This document shows, piece after piece, positions 9,701-17,325 of a DNA stretch of 64,000 nucleotides. A program made the position numbers and the translations under genes. Position 1 is the first letter of the stretch. Each line of letters begins with the position of its first letter. A model generated the notes under the pieces. It worked only from the letters and a program-made list of their open reading frames with translations, was not told where the DNA came from and ran no database searches. Origin of the DNA: Conchiformibius kuhniae DSM 17694 (GTDB taxonomy: Bacteria; Pseudomonadota; Gammaproteobacteria; Burkholderiales; Neisseriaceae); NCBI RefSeq assembly GCF_000428785.1, contig NZ_AUAP01000001.1:186001-250000 (forward strand), given 5' to 3'.

Positions 9701-10003
9701 GCGGCGTATCTGGCGGAACAAGGCATCACCGTGCAAACCGTGAACAAGGTGCGCGAAGGCCGTCCGCACATTGTGGACGCGATTAAAAACGGCGAAATCG
9801 CCTTGGTGGTGAACACGGTGGACAACGACGTGCAAACCATCAGCGACAGCCACAGCATCCGCCGCAGCGCGCTGACCATGCGCGTGCCGCAATACACCAC
9901 CGTGGCGGGCGGCGAGGCGATGAGCGAGGGCGTGAAAAGCCTGAACGAAATTCACGTTTACAGCGTTCAGGAACTGCACAAACGCTTGCAAAATCAGGCT
10001 TAA
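6788..10003 (+). CDS. carB: Carbamoyl-phosphate synthase large subunit
   Basis: The 1071-residue enzyme has two homologous ATP-grasp halves. The first carries 'GGSGGGIAYN' and 'MNPRVSRSSALASKATG'; the second carries 'VLGGRAMQVVH' and 'VNPRASRTVPFVSKATSVP'. A C-terminal MGS allosteric domain follows. It makes carbamoyl phosphate from bicarbonate, ATP and CarA-derived ammonia. ATG 6788 (MPKRTDLKS) matches the usual start. A DUS (8203-8217) lies inside the gene. It is not adjacent to carA: about 3.4 kb with three genes and a REP cluster intervene. Confidence 0.98.
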   Translation: MPKRTDLKSILIIGAGPIVIGQACEFDYSGAQACKALREEGYKVILVNSNPATIMTDPDMADVTYIEPIMWQTVEKIIAKERPDAVLPTMGGQTALNCALDLARNGVLAKYNVELIGATEDAIDKAEDRGRFKEAMEKIGLHCPKSFVCHTMNEALAAQEQVGFPTLIRPSFTMGGSGGGIAYNRDEFLAICERGFDASPTHELLIEQSVLGWKEYEMEVVRDKNDNCIIICSIENFDPMGVHTGDSITVAPAQTLTDKEYQIMRNASLAVLREIGVDTGGSNVQFAVNPANGEMIVIEMNPRVSRSSALASKATGFPIAKVAAKLAVGFTLDELRNDITGGRTPASFEPSIDYVVTKIPRFAFEKFPAADDRLTTQMKSVGEVMAMGRTIQESMQKALRGLETGLCGFNPRTDDKAEIRRELANPGPERILYVADAFRAGFTIAEIHDICAIDAWFLAQIEDIVREEQNIVSGSLNDLDYAALRRLKRKGFADKRIAQLLRLPEKAVREHRYALNLHPVYKRVDSCAAEFASDTAYLYSTYEEECEARPSDRKKVMILGGGPNRIGQGIEFDYCCVHAALALRESGFETIMVNCNPETVSTDFDTSDRLYFEPLTLEDVLEIVRTEQPWGVIVHYGGQTPLKLANALVENGVNIIGTSADSIDAAEDRERFQKVLNDLGLRQPPNRTARNEDEALTLAEEIGYPLVVRPSYVLGGRAMQVVHSSEQLKTYMREAVQVSEDSPVLLDFFLNNAIEVDVDCVADGKTVVIGGIMQHVEQAGIHSGDSGCSLPPYSLSAEIQDEIRRQTKAMAEALNVVGLMNVQFAVQDGTVYVLEVNPRASRTVPFVSKATSVPLAKIGARAMAGISLAEQGVEKEVVPDFYAVKEAVFPFIKFPGVDTILGPEMRSTGEVMGVAETFGEAYLKAQWGAGERMPSTGKVFIAVRDEDKPLIVQTVKNFLSLGYGVCATRGTAAYLAEQGITVQTVNKVREGRPHIVDAIKNGEIALVVNTVDNDVQTISDSHSIRRSALTMRVPQYTTVAGGEAMSEGVKSLNEIHVYSVQELHKRLQNQA
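8203..8217 (+). other. DNA uptake sequence inside carB
   Basis: TTCAGGCAGCCTGAA contains AGGCAGCCTGAA on this strand and AGGCTGCCTGAA on the other. A canonical GCCGTCTGAA core follows at about 8240-8249. Confidence 0.75.
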
Positions 10004-10027
10004 ACCGGCGTTAGAACGCGTATTATC

Positions 10028-10064
10028 CCCGTCATTTCCGCCTGTGTGGAGATGACGGGATTTT
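10028..10064 (+). terminator. carB terminator
   Basis: Stem CCCGTCATTTCC / GGAGATGACGGG is followed by ATTTTTATT. The stem resembles one half of the dRS3-containing repeat that follows, so the terminator may be derived from it. Confidence 0.7.
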
Positions 10065-10237
10065 TATTGAAATACCGTCATTTCCGCGCAGGCGGGAATC
10101 CACATCGAAGCACGACCAACCTTGATAAAACGTCGTTTGCCAAACATCGGGCGTGGATTCCCGCCCGCGCGGGAATGACGGCAGTTTTCATAATTATTTT
10201 ATTTTAAACGAAATAATTTAAATAATAACACGCCCTA
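10065..10237 (+). mobile_element. MITE-like repeat, copy A
   Basis: It has two dRS3-like palindromes (about 10078-10099 and 10155-10176) around a core reading CTTGATAAAACGTCGTTTGC, then an AT-rich arm. The terminus, read on the reverse strand, is TAGGGCGTGTTATTATTT at 10237. The left terminus is eroded, merging with the carB terminator. Confidence 0.8.
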
Positions 10238-10252
10238 ACCATTAACTTGTGC

Positions 10253-10293
10253 TTGACACAAAATATTCCGTAATGTATCGTCTGGCGATGCAT
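10253..10293 (+). promoter_or_regulatory. higBA promoter with autoregulatory-type palindrome
   Basis: -35 TTGACA (10253-10258), 17-bp spacer, -10-like TATCGT (10276-10281). An imperfect palindrome ATGTATCG-tctgg-CGATGCAT (10273-10293) overlaps the -10, the usual place for HigA autorepression. The assignment is inferred. Confidence 0.6.
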
Positions 10294-10305
10294 TTGGATT
10301 TTCCC

Positions 10306-10584
10306 ATGATTAAAAGCTTTAAACATAAAGGTTTACAAAAATTCTTTGAAACAGGCAGTAAAGCAGGTATTCAAGCAGCACACGCCGCGAAATGACAAAT
10401 TTTATTGTCTGCACTTAATATTGCCACCACTGCCGAACACATGAATATGCCCGGCTGGCACTTACACCCGCTCACAGGCAATTTGGACGGACACTGGAGC
10501 GTTCGTGTCAATGCCAATTGGCGGCTGACCTTCCGCTTTGACGGCAGCGATGCCGAAGTTGTCGATTATCAGGATTACCACTAA
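10306..10584 (+). pseudogene. higB: HigB/RelE-type toxin gene with in-frame stop
   Basis: From ATG 10306 the frame reads MIKSFKHKGLQKFFETGSKA, then hits TGA at codon 30 (10393-10395). The same frame continues without gap to TAA 10582: ...NMPGWHLHPLTG...GHWSVRVNANWRLTFRFDG...VDYQDYH. This is the full HigB mRNA-interferase fold of the usual 92 residues. A single C-to-T change of CGA to TGA would explain the defect. The antitoxin gene 11 nt downstream is intact. Re-initiation at ATG 10441 could give only the C-terminal half. Confidence 0.85.
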
Positions 10585-10595
10585 AGGACAAGCAC

Positions 10596-10880
10596 ATGAC
10601 GATGCACAATCCCGCCCATCCCGGCATGATTCTGCGCGACTGTTTGAACGGTGTTGGCGTGGGCGAAGCGGCGCAACACTTGGGCGTTACCCGCAACACC
10701 CTGTCGCGAATACTCAACGGCAAAGCTGCCATATCCGCAGAAATGGCAGTACGCTTGGCAATTTTGCTGCCCAATACCGATGCCGAGTTTTGGCTGCGTT
10801 TGCAAACACAATACGACCTTTGGCAAGTACGCCAACGCCCGCACGATTTTGTGCGCCCTTTAAGGCGCGTTATCGTTTGA
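10596..10880 (+). CDS. higA: HigA-family antitoxin, XRE helix-turn-helix
   Basis: The 94-residue protein starts MTMHNPAHPGMILRDCL. The 'AHPGMILRD' N-terminus and the HTH 'GEAAQHLGVTRNTLSRILNGKAAISAEMA' in its usual place identify the HigA antitoxin. It neutralises HigB and represses the operon through the upstream palindrome. It is complete, with RBS AAAGGA at 10584-10589. Because the toxin frame carries a stop, HigA may survive as a lone DNA-binding repressor or as an anti-addiction remnant. Confidence 0.9.
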   Translation: MTMHNPAHPGMILRDCLNGVGVGEAAQHLGVTRNTLSRILNGKAAISAEMAVRLAILLPNTDAEFWLRLQTQYDLWQVRQRPHDFVRPLRRVIV

Positions 10881-11240
10881 CTTGAAATGCCACTGCACCA
10901 TCACGCCCTGCGCGGGCATGACGGCGTTTTTAAAAACGCGCTTGTGTGCCGTTTTGTGTATTGTGGCAAACACACGCCGCGCCAATCTGCGTTTTTGGTT
11001 GAAAGCATGTGATTGACGGCGGTACAATCGCATTGCTTGGGCGGGAAAATGCCACTGCGCCGTCATGCCCGTGCGGTTTTTCGGTGTGGTTGGGGCAATA
11101 CTGCGTGAATGATGACGCAAAAAATGGCGATATATGGCATAGAAATTGCTTATTATCTGAACGTATTGGGGCTGTTTCGGGGCGCATGCCCGTCAAAACG
11201 GCAGGGCGCGATGCGCTGCCACAGGAAAGGACAAAACATT
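10881..11240 (+). other. Intergenic region before pilC: repeat remnants and promoter
   Basis: No gene is supported here. It holds two copies of an AATGCCACTGC-(A/G)CC-(A/G)TCA motif (about 10888 and 11047) with dRS3-like fragments. A perfect 16-nt palindrome GCGTTTTTAAAAACGC (about 10924-10939) may terminate higBA. A putative promoter follows (separate entry). Confidence 0.5.
10999..11028 (+). promoter_or_regulatory. Putative sigma-70 promoter of pilC
   Basis: TTGAAA (10999-11004), 18-bp spacer, TACAAT (11023-11028). It lies 210 nt upstream of the chosen pilC start. Confidence 0.45.
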
Positions 11241-14200
11241 ATGGTTCGCAAAAAGAAATATTTTATGCTGAAGCCTTTGGTGCTGCTGTTGGGCATGATG
11301 GGCTGGGCGGCGGCGAATACCGCGCCGGCTGCCACGCCCGCCAACAATCCGTATGCGGGGCCGTTCGCGCAAGTGCCTTTGCACATTATCCAAACCACCC
11401 ATTCGAGTGGCACGGGCGTGAAACCCAATGTGGTGTTGCAGATTGATAATTCTTATTCAATGTATGCTTACCCACATTCGAAAGACGTCAATAAACCTGT
11501 TCCACGTCATGATGTGGATAAGTCGCGTTTAGCCATTACCCAACGGGCTTTGCGGTCGTTATTGGGAAATCCCAAGTATCGTGATACGGTAAATTGGCAG
11601 TTAATTACGTTGTGGGAGCAGCCAATTGAAGTATATTCACCGTCTAAGGGGCAGTTTATAACAGATAAAACACGTAAGGTGCGCACAGATTGGTGGACGA
11701 GCTACGCTCGGGAATTTTTAGACGGGAAAAAGCCATTTGGTCGTCCTCCCAGTGAAATTGAGAAGGTTGTTGATAGTTTGGAGGCAACAGGCTACACCCC
11801 TACCTCCGAGCGCTATTTGGATGCCATTTATTTGTTGCAACGGGCACTGCTGCGTAACGATACCTACCGTTGCCAAAAAAGTTTCGTTATCGTGTTTTCA
11901 GATGGTATTGCAGATGGTGCGGGTCTTTTGCGAGATAGCAGTGGTAGGGATACTAATCAGTTTATGGCTCCTACATTTAAACAATATCCGAAAAAGAGCA
12001 GGGTATTTAGCGACTCTTTTTATTTGAATTCACAGGAGACTAAAAACATTTATCGTGCATCTAATTCAGCAGGCGGGGGGGCACTTGATGAACGGTTGGT
12101 AAAATTTGCTTGGGAAATACCATTTGTCTATCGACATCCGCAGTCGCGTACACAAGAATTTAAAAGTAAATTTGTGCGCCACCATGCTGATGAAAATCCA
12201 CCTAAGACAAAGCTGATTACCGAAGAGCCGGCATCGGGTAGTCCTGATTACGGCTATCGTTGGAGCACCCATAGTATTGGTGGTGGTGCTACTAACCAGC
12301 TTTCTGCCGGTTCGATGAATTTTTGGACACCACGGCGCAATGCGTTGCGTTTTTTTGCAGAAACTGTGGCGGGTGCGGATTTGCGTCCTGAAAATGCCTT
12401 ATATGAACCGACTCAATCGGCAACTTCGGTGGAGAATTACCGAAATCCTGTGAGTCGTACCGACCCTTCTGGTGTCAGCTACGATGCGCCTCCGTTTGAC
12501 AAGCAAACCATTGAAACTTATTCAATTACCTTTGGTACTGTTGATGGTATTTCAACGGGCTATCAGGAATATATGAGTGGTGGTACTACAGCCAAGGGAT
12601 TGGTTGGGCAGGTATTTAATGCAACAGACGAAGACGCTTTGAACGAGGTGTTTAAAAAAATTTTTGATGACCTTGTCGGCAAAAGCCTGTTTGAACCGCC
12701 CGCTTCGTTCTCGGGCATTTCGCCGACCGTCTCCAGCGATGAAGCCACGCGCAAGCTGCCGAATATGGCGGCAACCACGCATTTGAGCATGAAAACGGGC
12801 AGCAGCGAAATCTATTTCTACGAAGTCGATACCGCCAACCAAAGCAGTACCACGGTGGTGAAAAACCGCTACACCAAGCCCAATTTCAGCAACCGCCGCG
12901 TGCTGATTAGCGATGGCAAAAACACGGTAACGTGGCTGGAGCGTTTTGCGGGCAATAATGCTTTCTTCGGCATTCCCGATGCCGCCAACAACCGCGATGA
13001 ATGGCAGCGTTCGATGATTCCGTGGATTGCGCGCTCGAAAGCCGATGCACTGGTCAATTCCAGCACCAATGCGCTCAAATACCGCAACCGCACCGATTTG
13101 CACGATGGCGTGATTCGCAATACCCGCAATATGGGCGATGTGGTGTATTCGCCGATTCTGGCGTATGGCCCGAATGAAAACGGCCGTCAGAAATACCTGC
13201 TCACCGCCGCGAATGACGGCATGGTGTACCTGTTCCGCAGCCATAACGACCGCAACCACCCGTATGATTTGAAGCTGAATTATATTCCTGCGGGCATGGA
13301 GCGCGAAAGCGAAGACGACACCATGGGCAAGCATTTCAAAGACATTGTCCACCCCGAGTATGTGCAAAACTACAAAGAAGCGCCGCACCAGTTTATGGTA
13401 AACGGCGGCTTTGTGATTCGCACGATGGACGACACCGGTCCGCAGCAGATTTTTATGGCGGGCAATATGGGTCAGGGCGGACGCGGCATGTACGCGTTGA
13501 ACGTGGGCGGCCCGAGCCGCGCCAATCCGGGGCAGCAGGTGGGCATCGATGCGCCGCAAGACCAATGGCCGCAAACCGTTCCCCTGATGGAAACCCCCAA
13601 AGGCAGCGCCAACCGCGACATGGGCTACACCATCAACGCCCCGCAAATCGGGCGCGTGGCACTTACCCGCTCGGTCAGCAAAGACCCCGACAAAAAAGCG
13701 GAAATGACCACCGATTTGTTTGATTTGCGCTATGCGGTGTTTGTGGGCAGTGGCGTGAGCAATCCGTTTGCCCGTGCGGCGGGCGGCGGCGCGGACAATA
13801 CCGAAAGCGCACTGTATCTGTACAGCCCGTTCGACAACCTGAACGTGGGTGCAACCCCGCCTGCGGGTCAGACATCGGGCAGCACCGCACACCACCCCTT
13901 GAGCAAAGGTCAGTTGATTAAAAAGCTGGCGGTGGAAAAATCAGTGGGCAAGGGCGGTTTGGCACAGCCCACATTGGTGGACATCAATTTCGACGGCGCG
14001 ATTGACATCGTGTATGCGGGCGACTACGGCGGCGGCGTGTACCGCTTCGATTTGCGCGGAGAACCGAACGATTGGACGGTGCACAAAATCTTCCAAACCG
14101 TAAACGGCCAGCCGATTACCAGCGCACCCGCCGTGTTCCGCAACGAAGAAAACAAATACATCGTGGTGTTCGGCACGGGCAGCGATTTGTACCAAAGCGA

Positions 14201-15035
14201 CTTGACCGACACCAACGTGCAGTCGATGTACGGCGTGTATGAAGATTTGACCGATTTCAGCCCGACAGTCAAATACCAGAGCGATTTGGTGCAGCAAACC
14301 ATGACGCAAAGCCAAGTTTCCGTAAAAGGCAAAAACTACGATGTGCGCAAGCTGAGCGACAATGGCGCGGAAGACCCGAACATCAAAGGCTGGTATTTCG
14401 ACTTCCCTGCCGGCGAACGGGTGGTGGTGAAACCGAACGTGCTGCTCAAAAGCGTGCTGTTCACCACGCGCAGCTACCGCTTGGAGCGCGAACAATCGGG
14501 CAACTTGGGTACGGGCGACAAATGTTCTGCCGAAACCAGTTCCGAGCGTTCATCGGGCGAAAGCTGGGTGATGCAGGTGAAAGTGGACAACGGCGGCAAC
14601 ATTCCGGGCAAAGACGGCGATGAGGCTTACGCTTATGCAGACTTTTTGGGTCAGTACGAGCGCGCCCCCGACAGCGACAAATACACCCGTCCCGATGAGT
14701 TGTTTGCGGGCTTCCGCAGCGAGGGCGGAATTGTGAACATGGCGCTGCTGTTTGGCGTGAACAAAGACCCGAACGGCGTGGGCGGCATCAACAGTGCCTA
14801 TACCCGTGATGGCGATGCGGGCGACAGCGGCATCGACCCGCCGCCCGCCGCAGACGGCAACCATCTCAACAATATCACCAAATTCTGCGTTGATGATGAC
14901 GACAACAAACTGCTGTACAACAACACGGGCGACAGCAAAGGCTTGAGCGACAACTTTGTTTTGATTCACGCCAACAAATGTCCGTCCCAGCAGAAAGGCA
15001 TCGTGCGCCGTTTGAGCTGGCGCGAGCTGTTCTGA
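11241..15035 (+). CDS. pilC: PilC/PilY1-type IV pilus tip-associated adhesin
   Basis: The 1264-residue secreted protein promotes pilus assembly, adhesion and competence. ATG 11241 (MVRKKKYFMLKPLVLLLGMM) follows AGGAAAGG and opens a signal peptide ending near residue 26. A von Willebrand-A-like region begins at about residue 64 with a MIDAS-type DxSxS (IDNSYSM). The C-terminal PilY1 beta-propeller carries a calcium loop DINFDGAIDIVYAGD (about residues 914-928). Nucleotides from about 11430 to 12650 are visibly AT-richer than the rest, suggesting a replaced N-terminal cassette. A run of seven G (12075-12081) lies in the coding frame. Confidence 0.93.
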   Translation: MVRKKKYFMLKPLVLLLGMMGWAAANTAPAATPANNPYAGPFAQVPLHIIQTTHSSGTGVKPNVVLQIDNSYSMYAYPHSKDVNKPVPRHDVDKSRLAITQRALRSLLGNPKYRDTVNWQLITLWEQPIEVYSPSKGQFITDKTRKVRTDWWTSYAREFLDGKKPFGRPPSEIEKVVDSLEATGYTPTSERYLDAIYLLQRALLRNDTYRCQKSFVIVFSDGIADGAGLLRDSSGRDTNQFMAPTFKQYPKKSRVFSDSFYLNSQETKNIYRASNSAGGGALDERLVKFAWEIPFVYRHPQSRTQEFKSKFVRHHADENPPKTKLITEEPASGSPDYGYRWSTHSIGGGATNQLSAGSMNFWTPRRNALRFFAETVAGADLRPENALYEPTQSATSVENYRNPVSRTDPSGVSYDAPPFDKQTIETYSITFGTVDGISTGYQEYMSGGTTAKGLVGQVFNATDEDALNEVFKKIFDDLVGKSLFEPPASFSGISPTVSSDEATRKLPNMAATTHLSMKTGSSEIYFYEVDTANQSSTTVVKNRYTKPNFSNRRVLISDGKNTVTWLERFAGNNAFFGIPDAANNRDEWQRSMIPWIARSKADALVNSSTNALKYRNRTDLHDGVIRNTRNMGDVVYSPILAYGPNENGRQKYLLTAANDGMVYLFRSHNDRNHPYDLKLNYIPAGMERESEDDTMGKHFKDIVHPEYVQNYKEAPHQFMVNGGFVIRTMDDTGPQQIFMAGNMGQGGRGMYALNVGGPSRANPGQQVGIDAPQDQWPQTVPLMETPKGSANRDMGYTINAPQIGRVALTRSVSKDPDKKAEMTTDLFDLRYAVFVGSGVSNPFARAAGGGADNTESALYLYSPFDNLNVGATPPAGQTSGSTAHHPLSKGQLIKKLAVEKSVGKGGLAQPTLVDINFDGAIDIVYAGDYGGGVYRFDLRGEPNDWTVHKIFQTVNGQPITSAPAVFRNEENKYIVVFGTGSDLYQSDLTDTNVQSMYGVYEDLTDFSPTVKYQSDLVQQTMTQSQVSVKGKNYDVRKLSDNGAEDPNIKGWYFDFPAGERVVVKPNVLLKSVLFTTRSYRLEREQSGNLGTGDKCSAETSSERSSGESWVMQVKVDNGGNIPGKDGDEAYAYADFLGQYERAPDSDKYTRPDELFAGFRSEGGIVNMALLFGVNKDPNGVGGINSAYTRDGDAGDSGIDPPPAADGNHLNNITKFCVDDDDNKLLYNNTGDSKGLSDNFVLIHANKCPSQQKGIVRRLSWRELF

Positions 15036-15059
15036 TGATGGGCTGATGGTTTGAACAAT

Positions 15060-15101
15060 AAACGGCTGCGGTTTTTTCGCAGCCGTTTTGGTTTTGGTTT
15101 T
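15060..15101 (+). terminator. Bidirectional terminator between pilC and yhbY
   Basis: Perfect stem AAACGGCTGCG / CGCAGCCGTTT with a loop of T residues, followed by GGTTTTGGTTTTT. The genes converge here. Confidence 0.8.
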
Positions 15102-15400
15102 TAGGCGGATGGGGCGGAATCATCGTCTGGTTTGCGGTACAGCACCAGCAGTTTGCCGATGTGTTGCACCAATTGGGCTTGGGTGGCGGCGCACAATTCG
15201 CGGCAAACGGCTTCGCGCTCGCTGCGTTCATCACCAAACACGCGCACTTTAATCAGTCCGTGCGCATTGAGCGCGGTGTCGGTTTCGCGAATCACGGCAT
15301 CGGTCAGCCCTTTTTGCCCGACCATCACCACAGGGTGCAAGCCGTGCGCTTGCGCCCGCAATTCGATAATTTGTTGTTTGTTTAAGGTTTCGGTGTTCAT
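15101..15400 (-). CDS. yhbY: YhbY-family CRM-domain RNA-binding protein
   Basis: The 99-residue protein is a single CRM domain: 'AHGLHPVVMVGQKGLTDAVI' followed by 'LNAHGLIKVRVFG'. YhbY binds pre-50S ribosomal particles and assists assembly. ATG at 15400 (MNTETLNKQQ) was chosen over the longer frame because AAGGAC lies just upstream and the family starts here. It converges with pilC. Confidence 0.9.
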   Translation of the reverse strand: MNTETLNKQQIIELRAQAHGLHPVVMVGQKGLTDAVIRETDTALNAHGLIKVRVFGDERSEREAVCRELCAATQAQLVQHIGKLLVLYRKPDDDSAPSA

Positions 15401-15441
15401 ATTTGTCCTTGTTGCGTGAACGGGATATGCACAATGTGGTG

Positions 15442-15500
15442 TTTCAATCCACAAAGCTGCACATACGGCGGGGTTTCAAACCGAAAAGGAATTTTGATAA
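15442..15500 (+). promoter_or_regulatory. Orphan copy of the structured repeat plus leader module
   Basis: A partial copy of the structured block (15442-15466, CCACAAAGCTGCACATA) is followed by the leader CAAACCGAAAAGGAATT and then TTGATAAAA. The position that is ATG elsewhere is ATA here (15496-15498) and no ORF follows. It appears to be a decayed gene front or an inserted repeat. Confidence 0.6.
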
Positions 15501-15544
15501 AACACGGCATTATACAGAAATGCGCTGCGGGCGCGACAAAAATC

Positions 15545-15573
15545 TTGCCACAGGCTGATTTTTCGGGTATGAT
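15545..15573 (+). promoter_or_regulatory. tRNA-Arg promoter
   Basis: TTGCCA (15545-15550), 17-bp spacer, TATGAT (15568-15573), ending 18 nt before the mature tRNA. Confidence 0.65.
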
Positions 15574-15591
15574 TATTGGTTCTTGTGCGGA

Positions 15592-15667
15592 GTACCCGTA
15601 GCTCAGTTGGAAGAGCGTCAGTTTCCGAAGCTGAAGGTCGCCGGTTCGAACCCAGTCGGGTGCGCCA
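15592..15667 (+). tRNA. tRNA-Arg (anticodon CCG)
   Basis: The 76-nt cloverleaf has acceptor GTACCCG pairing with CGGGTGC (including a U-G pair), a D-arm GCTC..GAGC, and an anticodon stem TCAGT/GCTGA around the loop TTCCGAA with CCG at 15625-15627. The T-arm is GTTCGAA and CCA is encoded. It reads CGG codons. It stands alone, with no neighbouring tRNA. Confidence 0.95.
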
Positions 15668-15739
15668 AGCAAGACTGAACAAGATGCAATCAATTGTTTT
15701 GCCCCGATGGTCTGTGCGAGATTATCGGGGCAAATCTTT

Positions 15740-15915
15740 GGGCTGAAAAAACGATGCGCCGTCATTCCCGCGCAAGCGGAAATCCAAAACACATTTCAAC
15801 AAACCTTGATAACACATCGTTTGCCAAACATCGGGCGATGGATTCCCGCCTGCGCGGAAATGACGGCATTTTGTATTATGCTGATTTTTAAAAGATAAAT
15901 TGATAATACGCGCTA
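15740..15915 (+). mobile_element. MITE-like repeat, copy B
   Basis: Two imperfect dRS3-like palindromes (about 15764-15782 and 15841-15862) flank the core TTGCCAAACATCGGGC. The right terminus, read on the reverse strand, is TAGCGCGTATTATC. Its TAG is the stop codon of the reverse-strand gene at 15913. The left terminus is not recognisable. Confidence 0.8.
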
Positions 15916-16404
15916 ATCCAGCATTTGTGCCAGCAGACGCATGCCCCATGTCCATTGCGGTGAAGCACGGGGCGAATCGGGCGGGGCAGGGGCGAACAGC
16001 CGTGCGCCTGCCGTTTGCGCCGTTGGCTGCCATGCTTTGATGTGCCGTGCATCGGCAATCCACGCGGTGCGGCAGGAAAAGCGTGTGCTGCCGAACAGGG
16101 TGTGGTCGGGCGGGGATTCGGGCAACACGAAAATCAGTGCCGCGACCCGCCGCCGTGTCGCCCAATCTGCGCGCGCCCACCATGTTGCCAGTGTGGCAAC
16201 GCCCGCGCCGTGTGCCGCCATCGCCAAACGTCCGCAGGTGTGCGCCGCACAAAATGCCGCCATGTCGGCGCGGGTGTCGTCAGGCGGGGTGCGGGCAAGG
16301 TCAAGATGCACCGCGCACGGGTAGCCCCGCGCCCACTGTGCCGCCCATGTTTGTCCGTCATCGGCATCGCCCAGCAGCAGCAGGGCGGTTTCGCGTTCAT
16401 ACAT
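15913..16404 (-). CDS. RBBP9/YdeN-like alpha/beta-hydrolase fold protein lacking the usual serine
   Basis: The 163-residue protein has the size and layout of small RBBP9-type serine hydrolases. At the nucleophile elbow, however, it reads AAHGAGVATLA (residues 63-73), where active members have a Gly-x-Ser-x-Gly-like HSxG. It overlaps xth by 8 nt and is probably translated from the same mRNA. The stop codon TAG is the terminus of a MITE-like repeat. The family call is from pattern only and could be wrong. Confidence 0.5.
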   Translation of the reverse strand: MYERETALLLLGDADDGQTWAAQWARGYPCAVHLDLARTPPDDTRADMAAFCAAHTCGRLAMAAHGAGVATLATWWARADWATRRRVAALIFVLPESPPDHTLFGSTRFSCRTAWIADARHIKAWQPTAQTAGARLFAPAPPDSPRASPQWTWGMRLLAQMLD

Positions 16405-17167
16405 CGGCGTAATCCGCTACCAAAGGCGCGTGGTCGGAAAATTTTTCGTCTTTGTAAACGTGCGCCGCCTGCGCCCGTGCCGCCAAATTGGGCGTAACCA
16501 TTTGATAATCAATACGCCAGCCCACGTCTTTGGCGTAGGCTTGACCGCGATTGCTCCACCAAGTGTAGCCCGCGATGTCGGGATAGAGCGTGCGCCACAC
16601 GTCCGTCCAGCCCAGTTGCGTGATGACTTTGCCCATCCATTCGCGTTCTTCGGGCAGAAAGCCGGAGTTTTTCAAATTGCCTTTCCAGTTTTTCAAGTCG
16701 ATATTTTGGTGGGCGATGTTCCAATCGCCGCAAATGACGATTTCGCGCCCTTCGCCGCGCATTTGCGCCAACATCGGGAAAAATGCGTCCAAAAAGCGGA
16801 ATTTGGCTTCTTGGCGTGCTTCCGCGCTGCTGCCCGATGGCAGATACAGCGACACCACGCTCAAGCCCGGGAAATCGGCACGGACAAAACGCCCTTCGCG
16901 GTCAAATTCTGCCACGCCCATGCCGATTTGCACGGCATCGGGTTTGGTGCGGCTGTACACTGCCACGCCGCTATAACCGCGTTTTTCCGCGCAATGCCAC
17001 ACGCCGTGCATGCCGTGCGGGGCTTTCATTTCGTCCGACAAATCGGCTTCCTGAGCCTTTAATTCCTGCACGCAGACAAAATCGGCATCGGCGCGTGCCA
17101 AATAGTCGTAAAAGCCTTTTTTGTAGGCGGAACGGATGCCGTTGAGGTTGGCGGAAATCACGCGCAT
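16397..17167 (-). CDS. xth: Exodeoxyribonuclease III / AP endonuclease
   Basis: The 256-residue ExoIII-family phosphodiesterase removes abasic sites and damaged 3' ends in base-excision repair. Visible motifs: SANLNGIRSAYKKGF at the N-terminus, VCVQELKA (metal-binding Glu), GDWNIAHQNIDLKN (catalytic Asp/Asn) and the C-terminal 'SDHAPLVADY' (Asp-His). The length matches bacterial xth enzymes. The gene is followed by the hydrolase-like ORF, with an 8-nt overlap. Confidence 0.96.
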   Translation of the reverse strand: MRVISANLNGIRSAYKKGFYDYLARADADFVCVQELKAQEADLSDEMKAPHGMHGVWHCAEKRGYSGVAVYSRTKPDAVQIGMGVAEFDREGRFVRADFPGLSVVSLYLPSGSSAEARQEAKFRFLDAFFPMLAQMRGEGREIVICGDWNIAHQNIDLKNWKGNLKNSGFLPEEREWMGKVITQLGWTDVWRTLYPDIAGYTWWSNRGQAYAKDVGWRIDYQMVTPNLAARAQAAHVYKDEKFSDHAPLVADYADV

Positions 17168-17325
17168 GATTGGTTTTCCAAACGGTTGAAACGGCGGATT
17201 GTAACACGATGGATATGCTTATGATAAAATCATAATAAAAACAATTGATTAAATACAAAAATGAGATTTAAACGCCGTTTGGTGCTAAAATCGCGGCTGT
17301 TTTGATTTTCAGAAAAGGAACAAAA

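Noticed and set aside
10065..10237. Regularly spaced palindromic repeats resembling a small CRISPR array
   Set aside because: Only two inverted units per locus, spacing filled by a conserved core rather than unique spacers, and no cas genes.
10306..10584. TGA in higB read as selenocysteine or programmed readthrough
   Set aside because: No selenocysteine insertion hairpin or readthrough context is visible, and HigB toxins have no Sec at this place. A point mutation is simpler.
12552..13895. Reverse-strand ORF of 447 codons inside pilC
   Set aside because: Antisense shadow. The PilC C-terminal propeller with its calcium loop is the real coding strand.
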